A DNA stretch of 6,105 nucleotides from Piscirickettsiaceae bacterium (GTDB lineage: Bacteria > Pseudomonadota > Gammaproteobacteria > Nitrosococcales > Methylophagaceae): positions 1 through 6,105 of the forward strand of contig JAUXFA010000080.1 of NCBI GenBank assembly GCA_030620285.1. The letters are read 5' to 3'. Within the stretch, counting starts at the first letter, position 1; the number at the start of each line of letters is the position of its first letter. The notes below the pieces were generated by a model. The model did no database searches, was not told the origin of the DNA, and was given only the letters and a program-made list of their open reading frames with translations. Shown piece by piece: positions 1 to 6,051 of this stretch. Made by a program: the position numbers and the translations under genes.

Positions 1-1
1 G

Positions 2-1141
2 ACCAACTTCACCTTATTGGCGGTACCACTATTTGTCTTTATGGGGGTAATACTTGAAAAATCAGGTATTGCCGAACAGTTGCTTGAAACGATGGGGCAA
101 TTATTTGGCAGAGTTCGAGGTGGTTTAGCCATCTCCGTGGTCGCTGTTGGTGCTTTATTAGCCGCTACTACAGGTGTGGTCGGAGCCTCGGTGGTGACAT
201 TAGCTGTGATAGCCCTACCTTCAATGTTAAAACACGGTTATGCACCCTCTTTAGCCAGTGGCACTATTGCTGCCTCGGGTACCTTAGGTCAAATCATTCC
301 ACCGAGTATTATTCTGATTTTATTAGGCGATGTGATTGGTGTGCCTGTCGGTCAATTGTTTATTGCCGCTGCCGTGCCCGGCATGATGTTGGTATTAGCG
401 TATATGGCTCATATTGGCTTTATCGCTTGGCGACATCCAACATTAGCACCAGCCATTAAACAAGAGTCTGGAGATGGCCACTCTCTTGCAATCAAAGTAT
501 TAAAAAGCTTATTGCCGCCTCTCGCTTTAATAATAGCTGTTTTAGGGTCTATCTTCTTTGGTATTGCCTCACCCACTGAATCTGCTGCTGTCGGCGCATT
601 AGGTGCGATGATATTAGCGGCTCTACATAAGCAGTTAACATTAGAAAACTTACGTAATGCCCTGCAACAAACTACCCGTTTAACCAGTATGGTGTTTTTA
701 ATTTTGATTGGTGCCACCGCATTCGGTTTGGTATTTGTTGGCATGGGTGGTGACAATCTGATCTTTGATATCTTCAACAGTCTTCCCGGCGGTAAATGGA
801 GCTTCTTGATTGTCAGTATGTTACTGATCTTTATCTTGGGTTTCTTCTTAGACTTTATTGAAATCTGTTTTATTGTAGTGCCAATCATTGCACCCGTTGC
901 CATTCATATGGGCTTAGATCCATTATGGTTTGCATTGCTGATCGCATTAAACCTACAAACCTCATTTTTAACACCACCATTTGGCTTTTCATTGTTCTAT
1001 CTAAAAGCCAGTGCGCCAACACTTGAATTAACAACTATTTATCGTGGCGTAATACCCTTTATTATCATTCAAGTGGTGATATTAGCCATATTGATCAGTT
1101 TCCCATCAGTTGCTTTATGGCTGCCCAGTTTGATGGAATAA
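2..1141 (+). CDS. TRAP transporter large permease subunit (DctM family), 5'-truncated by window edge
   Basis: This is the large membrane subunit of a tripartite ATP-independent periplasmic (TRAP) transporter, which uses an ion gradient to import a solute, usually an organic acid, delivered by a periplasmic binding protein. The frame is open from base 2 (reading TNFTLLAVPLFVFMG) to TAA at 1139-1141, giving 379 residues. The family is usually about 425-440 residues, so roughly 50 N-terminal residues lie outside the window, and a TTG at 17 is an internal Leu codon rather than a start. Family hallmarks are the GTLGQIIPPS signature (bases 278-307), many hydrophobic helices, and a C-terminal SFLTPPFGFSLFYLKASAP segment. 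That ending resembles the mannitol/chloroaromatic/2-oxoacid subgroup, but the substrate cannot be read from this subunit. The small permease and binding-protein genes are expected upstream. A terminator-like hairpin follows the stop, so this is probably the last gene of its operon. Confidence 0.93.
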   Translation, partial: TNFTLLAVPLFVFMGVILEKSGIAEQLLETMGQLFGRVRGGLAISVVAVGALLAATTGVVGASVVTLAVIALPSMLKHGYAPSLASGTIAASGTLGQIIPPSIILILLGDVIGVPVGQLFIAAAVPGMMLVLAYMAHIGFIAWRHPTLAPAIKQESGDGHSLAIKVLKSLLPPLALIIAVLGSIFFGIASPTESAAVGALGAMILAALHKQLTLENLRNALQQTTRLTSMVFLILIGATAFGLVFVGMGGDNLIFDIFNSLPGGKWSFLIVSMLLIFILGFFLDFIEICFIVVPIIAPVAIHMGLDPLWFALLIALNLQTSFLTPPFGFSLFYLKASAPTLELTTIYRGVIPFIIIQVVILAILISFPSVALWLPSLME

Positions 1142-1143
1142 GC

Positions 1144-1170
1144 ACCTGATTATCGGCAAATTAGGTTTTT
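1144..1170 (+). terminator. probable intrinsic terminator of the TRAP operon
   Basis: A 7-bp stem, ACCTGAT (1144-1150) with ATTAGGT (1160-1166), contains one G-U pair, has a 9-nt loop, and is followed directly by a T run (1166-1170). It starts three bases after the TRAP permease stop codon, where a rho-independent terminator would be expected. The stem is short and only moderately GC-rich, so some read-through into the next gene is possible. Confidence 0.5.
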
Positions 1171-1187
1171 AATAGTGCAGGATGCAG

Positions 1188-1192
1188 AAGGA
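1188..1192 (+). promoter_or_regulatory. ribosome binding site that decides the start of the membrane-protein gene
   Basis: AAGGA lies 9 nt before ATG 1202. The same frame extends upstream to a GTG at 1175, but that codon has no purine-rich motif at a useful distance and overlaps the tail of the preceding terminator region. ATG 1202 is therefore preferred. Confidence 0.6.
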
Positions 1193-1201
1193 ACTACGAA
1201 T

Positions 1202-1948
1202 ATGGAAGATATCCAAGAACCAGAATATAAATTACCGGTTAAGAGGATCATCACTCATGCTTTCTTGATCCCATGGGTAATGCGAAAGGTATTATTAAGA
1301 AGCATTCTATTTCCGATACTTCTATTAGTGATAGTAGATATCGCAGCTTGGGCATTAGATAGCCCTGACGGAATCGTCATTTTTCTCTTGGGTTTGGCTT
1401 CCTTTATATTTTATGCTTTTTTGGCTGTTACCTGTCACCGTATTGTTCTCATGGGAGAGAATTCAGTTCCACCTTTCGGTATACGGAAGTGGGAGATGCG
1501 GGAAACTCGTTTTCTAGGGTGGGTAATTGGAATTTATTTTACTGCCTTCTTTGCTCTTGTTTGTATGGGGGTGATATCCACTATACTTCTTTCTGTTTTA
1601 GGTAACGTTGGGCTTTCCTTAGTACAGCTAATGTATCTGGTGATTACGGTTCTCGTGCTGTATATGATGTCTAGGCTAATCATGGTTTTCCCAGCAACTG
1701 CAATTGATGAAAGACCAAGCATAAGATGGTCGTGGGAATTGACTAATAATAACGGTTGGCGTTTATTTCTAATTGCAGCGGTTTTGCCAGCTGTAACAGC
1801 TTTCTTTCAAGCGATGTTAGAGAGAGAGAATAGTACGATGATGGAAAATATTGGGCTTACCGCATTAACCTTTGTAATGATAGTGGTTGAAGTATCTGCG
1901 TTGTCATTGGCGTACAAAGCCTTTCGAGAAAATCAAGGAATCAATTAG
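1202..1948 (+). CDS. hypothetical multi-pass membrane protein, about six helices
   Basis: Starting at ATG 1202 (AAGGA 9 nt upstream) the product has 248 residues; a GTG start at 1175 would add nine. I do not recognise a named family. Hydrophobic segments lie near residues 29-51, 57-79, 105-131, 138-158, 186-205 and 216-239, so it should be an inner-membrane protein of about six helices without an obvious signal peptide. Two polar connectors look conserved: one around residues 79-104 (CHRIVLMGENSVPPFG, then RETRFLGW), and one around 158-188 (RLIMVFPATAIDERPS, then WSWELTNNNGWRLFL). From memory, similar connectors recur in uncharacterised proteobacterial membrane proteins. There is no visible catalytic motif, ATPase or binding domain. 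Arg codons are often AGA/AGG (6 of 13 by hand count) and ATA is frequent, unlike the neighbouring genes, which may mean acquisition or low expression. It follows the TRAP terminator and converges on epmA, so no operon partner is evident. Confidence 0.85.
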   Translation: MEDIQEPEYKLPVKRIITHAFLIPWVMRKVLLRSILFPILLLVIVDIAAWALDSPDGIVIFLLGLASFIFYAFLAVTCHRIVLMGENSVPPFGIRKWEMRETRFLGWVIGIYFTAFFALVCMGVISTILLSVLGNVGLSLVQLMYLVITVLVLYMMSRLIMVFPATAIDERPSIRWSWELTNNNGWRLFLIAAVLPAVTAFFQAMLERENSTMMENIGLTALTFVMIVVEVSALSLAYKAFRENQGIN

Positions 1949-1967
1949 GGTCAGACTCGATTGATTC
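1938..1967. repeat. 8-bp inverted repeat over the stop of the membrane-protein gene
   Basis: GAATCAAT (1938-1945) and ATTGATTC (1960-1967) are perfect inverted copies separated by 14 nt that include the TAG stop and the string GGGTCAGACTCG. It lies in the 36-bp gap between two convergent genes, so it could form a bidirectional 3' hairpin. Neither side has a strong T run and the stem is AT-rich, so a classical terminator is not well supported. The enclosed string resembles short motifs I recall as dispersed near transposase-like genes in gammaproteobacteria; that is recollection, not a search result. Confidence 0.4.
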
Positions 1968-1984
1968 TGATATAGGATTCATTC

Positions 1985-2959
1985 TTATTCAAAACTAAAA
2001 CTATTAACTTGATTAATTTCTTGCTTATTCATTGCTAACATCATTAAACGATCCAATCCCAACGCCACACCAGAGCATTCCGGCAAACCTGACGTCATCG
2101 CAGCTAATAAGTTTTCATCTAGTAGTATTTCCGGTTTATTCTGCTGTTGTCGTTGTTGATTATCATATTCAAAGCGTTGACGTAGTTCATCGGCATCTAA
2201 TAATTCATTGTAGCCATTGGCAAGTTCTACTCCTTGAATATAAAGCTCGAATCGATCAGCAACATCATTGCCAGATTCATCTTTTCTTATTTTGGCCAAT
2301 TGAGCTTGTGAAGCTGGAAAGTCATAAACAAACAGAGGCCAGTTCATCGCTGCTAATTTAGGTTCAACAACATGACTCATTAGTAATTCAAGCCAACCAT
2401 CTCGGTCTAACTCTAAATCACTTGGCAGACCTTTTATACGCTCTAAAGCATGGTGTTTGATCGCGTTATCAGAGCAATCAAATACGTTTATTTTGAAAAA
2501 AAATTCAAATAGTCCTCGATAACTTAAGCGTGAAATAGGCTTAAAGTTAAATACTTGCTGTAACAGCGTATTCACTTCATCCAGCAGTTGATTCAATGTC
2601 AGTTCAGGTCGATACCATTCCAACATAGTGAATTCGGGGGAATGAAGTTTGCCCTGTTCACCATTTCGGAAAACCTTAGCAATTTGATAGATGGAACCGG
2701 ATTCTGCTGCCAATAGCCGTTTCATAGCAAATTCAGGTGAGGTTTGTAAATAGTATGTTTGCGTTGATTCACTACCGATTGGGCTGTAGTCAGTAGTAAA
2801 ACTATCTAAATAAGGCGCTGTTGGTGCTGATGATGACAGTATTGGTGTTTCAACTTCCCATATATCTCGCTCAGCAAAAAAAAGACGGACATCAGCTAAA
2901 TACTGTGCCCGCCTTTTTAAGGTTTCTATCTCAGCCGTTGGCTGCCAATTAACTTCCAT
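1985..2959 (-). CDS. epmA: EF-P--(R)-beta-lysine ligase EpmA (PoxA/YjeA/GenX)
   Basis: EpmA is a cytoplasmic class II lysyl-tRNA synthetase paralogue. It adenylates (R)-beta-lysine and transfers it to Lys34 of elongation factor P instead of to tRNA. The 324-residue product matches E. coli EpmA (325) in length and lacks the N-terminal anticodon-binding domain of LysRS (about 500 residues). Visible class II motifs are motif 1 (RDIWEVETPIL, about 31-41), motif 2 (VFRNGEQGK then HSPEFTMLEWYR, about 96-117, with Arg98), the ELANGYNEL substrate-pocket segment (245-253), and motif 3 (GLPECSGVALGLDRL, 291-305, with Arg304). Motif 3 has Ala299 where LysRS has Gly, as in known EpmA proteins, where this residue helps admit beta-lysine. 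The ATG at 2959 has no clear Shine-Dalgarno sequence, but the N-terminus aligns with the E. coli start (both have WQP nearby). The gene lies 160 bp downstream of its target, efp, on the same strand. Its coding strand carries two T8 runs (2496-2503 and 2876-2883). Confidence 0.97.
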   Translation of the reverse strand: MEVNWQPTAEIETLKRRAQYLADVRLFFAERDIWEVETPILSSSAPTAPYLDSFTTDYSPIGSESTQTYYLQTSPEFAMKRLLAAESGSIYQIAKVFRNGEQGKLHSPEFTMLEWYRPELTLNQLLDEVNTLLQQVFNFKPISRLSYRGLFEFFFKINVFDCSDNAIKHHALERIKGLPSDLELDRDGWLELLMSHVVEPKLAAMNWPLFVYDFPASQAQLAKIRKDESGNDVADRFELYIQGVELANGYNELLDADELRQRFEYDNQQRQQQNKPEILLDENLLAAMTSGLPECSGVALGLDRLMMLAMNKQEINQVNSFSFE

Positions 2960-2988
2960 AATAAAAGATAATAATTGATTTTTTAAAA

Positions 2989-2994
2989 GTTATA
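2989..2994 (-). promoter_or_regulatory. possible -10 element for epmA
   Basis: The minus strand reads TATAAC, 5 of 6 matches to the sigma70 -10 consensus, about 30 bp upstream of the epmA start codon. No convincing -35 hexamer is found at 16-18 bp spacing. The 160-bp gap between efp and epmA (2960-3119) is very AT-rich, so chance matches are likely. A separate promoter is plausible because a terminator-like structure follows efp. Confidence 0.2.
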
Positions 2995-3094
2995 TTTACG
3001 TGCAGAAATTTTATTTTCTAGCAAGGCAAAAATTCGCACAGTGAAGGAATTTAGAGTTAATAAATGACTGAATGAGCAAATTTTTAACACCGCT

Positions 3095-3133
3095 AAGAAG
3101 ATAAAAGAGCTAACGTAAACTAACTTTTAGCTC
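3095..3133 (-). terminator. probable intrinsic terminator of efp, overlapping its 3' end
   Basis: On the minus strand GAGCTAA (3133-3127) pairs perfectly with TTAGCTC (3113-3107) across a 13-nt loop, and a T-rich tract TTTTATCTTCTT (3106-3095) follows. The upstream arm lies in the last sense codons of efp and the stop codon falls in the loop. The stem is only 7 bp with three G-C pairs, so termination may be partial, leaving room for read-through into epmA. Confidence 0.5.
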
Positions 3134-3689
3134 GTTCTACATATTCGCCCGAACGTGTGTCGATTCGTAACAAATCACCAATATTCATAAATAGAGGAAC
3201 ACGTACCACGGCACCCGTTTCTAATGTGGCTGGTTTGCCTCCGGTACCTGCAGTATCGCCTTTTAAACCCGGGTCAGTCTCTGTTACCTCTAAGTTTACA
3301 AAGATGGGGGCTGTTACTAGTAAAGGCGTGCCATTCCATTGCGTAACGGTATAAACATATTGCTCTTTTAACCATTTTTTACAATCTTCTATCGCATTGG
3401 CATCAGCGGCATGTTGTTCGAATGTTTCAGCATCCATGAAATACCAAAACTCGCCATCGGTATAGGAATATTCTAATTCAACTTCCATCACGTCAGCACT
3501 TTCAACACTATCGCCTGATTTAAATGTACGTTCGTTAACACGACCTGTCTTCAAGTTACGGAATTTAACACGGTTAAACGCTTGGCCTTTCCCCGGTTTT
3601 ACCAACTCATTTTCGATGATGCTGCATGGATCACCATCCAAGATAAATTTGAGTCCAGATTTAAATTGATTTGTACTAATATTTGCCAT
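3120..3689 (-). CDS. efp: elongation factor P (EF-P)
   Basis: EF-P is a cytoplasmic translation factor that binds between the ribosomal P and E sites and restores peptide-bond formation at polyproline stretches. The 189-residue product has the standard bacterial length and three beta domains: a KOW-like N-terminal domain (about 1-64), an OB domain (about 66-127), and a C-terminal OB-like domain (about 130-187, ending [19 protein letters not shown]). The modification loop reads KPGKGQAF (31-38). Lys34 is the residue that EpmA lysylates, consistent with epmA and epmB flanking the gene; this is not the Arg32 (EarP-rhamnosylated) type. The ATG at 3689 is well supported, with AAGAGG (3700-3695) 5 nt upstream. 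The gene is divergent from epmB and upstream of epmA. Confidence 0.99.
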   Translation of the reverse strand: MANISTNQFKSGLKFILDGDPCSIIENELVKPGKGQAFNRVKFRNLKTGRVNERTFKSGDSVESADVMEVELEYSYTDGEFWYFMDAETFEQHAADANAIEDCKKWLKEQYVYTVTQWNGTPLLVTAPIFVNLEVTETDPGLKGDTAGTGGKPATLETGAVVRVPLFMNIGDLLRIDTRSGEYVERAKS

Positions 3690-3740
3690 GCTAACCTCTT
3701 TAGGGGACGATCATATTAATTAGAATATTTAAGGTTCAGT
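3690..3740. promoter_or_regulatory. 51-bp divergent control region between efp and epmB
   Basis: This gap must hold the leaders and at least part of the promoters of both genes. For efp (-) two candidates fit. One is -10 TATGAT (3710-3715) with a weak -35 TGAACC (3733-3738) at 17 bp. The other is -35 TTGAGG (3747-3752, inside epmB) with a weak -10 AATATT (3724-3729), also at 17 bp. For epmB (+) TAGAAT (3721-3726) is a possible -10, but no -35 is convincing. The efp ribosome site is AAGAGG (3700-3695) and the epmB site is AAGG (3731-3734), 6 nt before ATG 3741. The weak efp -35 overlaps the epmB ribosome site. Confidence 0.45.
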
Positions 3741-4748
3741 ATGATACCTCAAACTCACGCTCTCGACAGCAAACAAAGTTGGCAAATTGCTCTAAGCAAT
3801 GCCATTAGCGATCCCAAAGTATTATTAAATCAACTTGGTTTGGGTGAACAGTTGCCCGCTATTGATGGTGATATCATCAAACAATTTCCTCTACGTGTGC
3901 CTCAAAGTTATATCAATAAAATGCGATATGGTGATATCAATGATCCTTTATTACGCCAAGTGTTTCCATTAATTGATGAAGGTTTTAATGCTGCTCATTA
4001 TGTCCGCGATCCTGTTGGCGATCAGTTGGCAATTAGCAGCCCGGGCATACTGCAAAAATATCATGGCCGAGCATTACTGTTAACCACCGGTGCTTGTGCC
4101 ATCCACTGTCGTTATTGTTTTCGCCGTCATTTTCCTTATGGTGATAGCAATCCGTTAGCAAGTCAGTGGCAAACAACACTCGCTTCTTTAGATGACGATC
4201 CAACAATTAATGAAGTGATTCTAAGTGGTGGCGATCCCTTGTCATTAACGGATAACAAACTTGCCGCATTGGTGAATGATTTAGAACAAATCCCACATAT
4301 TAAACGCTTGCGACTTCATACTCGTTTGCCAGTGGTGCTGCCTGAACGTATTGATCAAAAATTGTTGGAATGGATATCCAATACTCGTCTGCAAGTCATT
4401 ATGGTGATCCATGCTAATCATGCTAATGAAATTGATCAGGATGTTGCTGATGTTTTGGATGATTTACGAACAGCGGACTGCCAGCTACTCAATCAATCAG
4501 TACTGCTCAAGGGCATTAATGATGATGTCACTAGCTTGTCTACATTAAGTGAGCGATTAAGCGATGTTAATGTGTTGCCTTATTATTTACATCTACTTGA
4601 CCCTGTTGCAGGTGCCAGCCACTTTGACGTTGCTGACCGACTAGGTATTGATCTTATTGAGCAGCTTAGAACAGTATTGCCCGGTTACCTTGTGCCGCGT
4701 TTAGTACGAGAGCAACAAGGCAAAGCGAGTAAAACAATAATTGCCTAA
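3741..4748 (+). CDS. epmB: EF-P beta-lysylation lysine 2,3-aminomutase EpmB (YjeK)
   Basis: EpmB is a radical-SAM, PLP-dependent enzyme that converts (S)-alpha-lysine to (R)-beta-lysine, the substrate EpmA attaches to EF-P. The 335-residue protein is close to E. coli EpmB (342) and shorter than catabolic lysine 2,3-aminomutases (about 415). The [4Fe-4S] cluster motif CxxxCxxC is Cys119-Cys123-Cys126, within the EpmB-typical CAIHCRYCFRRHFPYG. SGGDP (162-166) is the SAM-binding GGD element. LHTRLPVV (192-199), NQSVLLKGIND (251-261) and PYYLHLLDPVAGASHF (280-295) are core barrel segments, and Lys331 in the C-terminal SKT motif is the expected PLP Schiff-base lysine. The ATG at 3741 has AAGG 6 nt upstream. 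The gene is divergent from efp, an arrangement also found in E. coli, and converges on gltA, so it is probably monocistronic. Confidence 0.97.
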   Translation: MIPQTHALDSKQSWQIALSNAISDPKVLLNQLGLGEQLPAIDGDIIKQFPLRVPQSYINKMRYGDINDPLLRQVFPLIDEGFNAAHYVRDPVGDQLAISSPGILQKYHGRALLLTTGACAIHCRYCFRRHFPYGDSNPLASQWQTTLASLDDDPTINEVILSGGDPLSLTDNKLAALVNDLEQIPHIKRLRLHTRLPVVLPERIDQKLLEWISNTRLQVIMVIHANHANEIDQDVADVLDDLRTADCQLLNQSVLLKGINDDVTSLSTLSERLSDVNVLPYYLHLLDPVAGASHFDVADRLGIDLIEQLRTVLPGYLVPRLVREQQGKASKTIIA

Positions 4749-4757
4749 GCTAATCAC

Positions 4758-4781
4758 TCTATTACCGTAATTGGTAATAGA
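4758..4781. terminator. perfect 9-bp hairpin between convergent epmB and gltA, possible bidirectional terminator
   Basis: TCTATTACC (4758-4766) and GGTAATAGA (4773-4781) form a perfect 9-bp stem with a 6-nt loop, centred in the 64-bp gap between two convergent stop codons. A second, weaker hairpin follows (AATGCT/AGTATT around 4782-4798). Position and symmetry suit a shared 3' end for both transcripts. Neither flank has a clear T tract, so it may act as an RNA-stabilising end rather than a true intrinsic terminator. Confidence 0.45.
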
Positions 4782-4812
4782 AATGCTTCGCGAGTATTAG
4801 CCTAAATTCAGA

Positions 4813-5973
4813 TTACCCACGAGAAGCTAGCGGTACATAGTCCCGTTCATCTTTACCTGTATAAATCTGGGTAGGGCGATAAATACGATTGTTTGAAATC
4901 TGTTCACGCCAGTGAGCTAACCAACCTGCTGAACGTGCGACTGCAAATAATGCGGTAAATTGATCGGCTGGAATCCCCATTTCGGCATATAAAATACCAG
5001 AATAGAAATCAACATTCGGATAAACACCTTTATGGCCTAATCTATCGGCACAGATTTCTTCGACTCGCATAGCTGTTTCAAAGGTGGTATCTAAACTACT
5101 ACCGCGGTCTTCTATTAACTCTGTTACTAATTTGTGAAGAATGGTGGCACGAGGATCTTTAACTTTATATTCACGATGACCCATTCCCCAAATCACATCT
5201 TTATTGGCTAATGCATTATCAATCCATTTTTCAGCCTTATCGGCACTGCCAATTTCTTTCAACATATCGACAACACGCGAGTTTGCACCACCATGTAGTG
5301 GGCCTGAAAGTGTGCCAATTGCACCTGAAATAACACTATAGGGCGTAGCTAATGTTGAGCCAGAGACTAATGCTGAAAAGGTTGATGCATTAAGAGTATG
5401 TTCGGCATGAAGAATTAAACATACATCCATAATTCGAGCCATTAATGGATCAGGCTCTTGGCCACTGAACATATACAATAAGTTTTCCGCTACAGATAAA
5501 TCTTCACGAGGTTGGATTGGATCATAGCCAGCACGCATATGTTCCCACATAGCAACTAGTGGTGCCATTGAGGCAATGATATTCACCGTCATATTGCGAA
5601 CATAATTTAAATCTTCACACATATCGGCATCGGTAAGACATTCTGTACCGGGATAAAACATGCCTAAACTTGCAACGGCTGTTTGCAACATATCCATCGG
5701 ATGACCTGTTGCAGGGAAATGGTGCATCATTTCACGGATGTGGTATTTAATGCGATATTGACCGCGTAATTTTTTGGTAAAACCCACTAATTCTTTTGCT
5801 GAAGGTAATTCACCATCCAGTAGCAATAATGTTGTTTCTTCAAAGCTACTATTTTCGGCTAATGTTTGTAGAGAATAACCACGGTATGACAATAGGCCTT
5901 TTTCACCATCAATAAATGATATGGCTGATTTGGTCGCAGCTACGCCTTCTAGTCCTGGTAAAAAATCACTCAT
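4813..5973 (-). CDS. gltA: citrate synthase, short form
   Basis: Citrate synthase condenses oxaloacetate with acetyl-CoA to form citrate, the entry step of the TCA cycle, in the cytoplasm. Numbering here counts from a TTG at 5979 (388 residues): HAEHTLNAST (191-200), the catalytic His229 in GPLHGGAN, His268 in GMGHREY, Arg277 in DPR, the catalytic Asp324 in PNVDFYSG, and Arg349 in AVAR. All active-site residues are present. I prefer ATG 5973, giving 386 residues (MSDFLPGL), because GAGG (5983-5980) lies 6 nt upstream; ATG 5976 is only 3 nt from it. The length matches short citrate synthases rather than E. coli GltA (427), so it lacks the N-terminal extension of the NADH-regulated hexameric type. 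2-Methylcitrate synthase (PrpC) has similar length, but PrpC typically has a PNLDWFSA-like segment and sits with prp genes, neither seen here. A promoter lies upstream, and the gene is convergent with epmB. Confidence 0.95.
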   Translation of the reverse strand: MSDFLPGLEGVAATKSAISFIDGEKGLLSYRGYSLQTLAENSSFEETTLLLLDGELPSAKELVGFTKKLRGQYRIKYHIREMMHHFPATGHPMDMLQTAVASLGMFYPGTECLTDADMCEDLNYVRNMTVNIIASMAPLVAMWEHMRAGYDPIQPREDLSVAENLLYMFSGQEPDPLMARIMDVCLILHAEHTLNASTFSALVSGSTLATPYSVISGAIGTLSGPLHGGANSRVVDMLKEIGSADKAEKWIDNALANKDVIWGMGHREYKVKDPRATILHKLVTELIEDRGSSLDTTFETAMRVEEICADRLGHKGVYPNVDFYSGILYAEMGIPADQFTALFAVARSAGWLAHWREQISNNRIYRPTQIYTGKDERDYVPLASRG

Positions 5974-5979
5974 CATCAA

Positions 5980-5983
5980 CCTC
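5980..5983 (-). promoter_or_regulatory. ribosome binding site of gltA
   Basis: GAGG on the minus strand lies 6 nt before ATG 5973, 3 nt before ATG 5976, and directly against a TTG at 5979. Spacing favours the 5973 start. A second purine-rich string, GAGAAG (5991-5986), lies 9 nt before ATG 5976 but is partly in a predicted leader hairpin, so 5976 stays possible. Confidence 0.5.
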
Positions 5984-5986
5984 AGC

Positions 5987-6004
5987 TTCTCTACAATCAG
6001 AGAA
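5987..6004. repeat. perfect inverted repeat in the gltA leader
   Basis: TTCTCT and AGAGAA flank a 6-nt spacer, forming an 18-bp dyad just upstream of the GAGG ribosome site and downstream of the predicted transcription start. It could fold as a small RNA hairpin in the leader or serve as a protein-binding dyad. Six-base inverted repeats occur by chance, so function is only a possibility. Confidence 0.35.
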
Positions 6005-6022
6005 TATTAAAAACGGCCTGCC

Positions 6023-6051
6023 ATTATCTTACTGCGGTGACAGAATGTAAA
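6023..6051 (-). promoter_or_regulatory. sigma70-type promoter of gltA
   Basis: On the minus strand, TTTACA (-35, 6051-6046) and GATAAT (-10, 6028-6023) each match the consensus at 5 of 6 positions and are separated by exactly 17 bp. Transcription would start near 6016, giving a leader of about 43 nt before ATG 5973. This is the strongest promoter match in the window. The remaining sequence to 6105 shows no gene start or other clear element. Confidence 0.65.

Noticed and set aside
409..903. Long minus-strand open frame antisense to the TRAP permease gene
   Set aside because: It is a shadow of the clear TRAP frame; the translation is rich in Lys, Ile, Pro and Ala without domain character and resembles no known protein.
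1175..1201. GTG 1175 as the start of the membrane-protein gene
   Set aside because: ATG 1202 has AAGGA at 9 nt, while the GTG has no ribosome site and the extra nine residues are unremarkable.
1534..1722. Small minus-strand frame within the membrane-protein gene
   Set aside because: Antisense to a gene whose plus frame has clear transmembrane periodicity; no ribosome site or family resemblance was seen.
2032..2361. Plus-strand open frame antisense to epmA
   Set aside because: It lies entirely within the well-supported epmA gene and its translation shows no recognisable motif.
1985..2959. Lysyl-tRNA synthetase (LysS) as the identity of this gene
   Set aside because: The product is only 324 residues, lacks the anticodon-binding domain, has the EpmA-type Ala in motif 3, and sits beside efp and epmB.
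3157..3354. Small plus-strand frame within efp
   Set aside because: Antisense shadow of a highly conserved gene.
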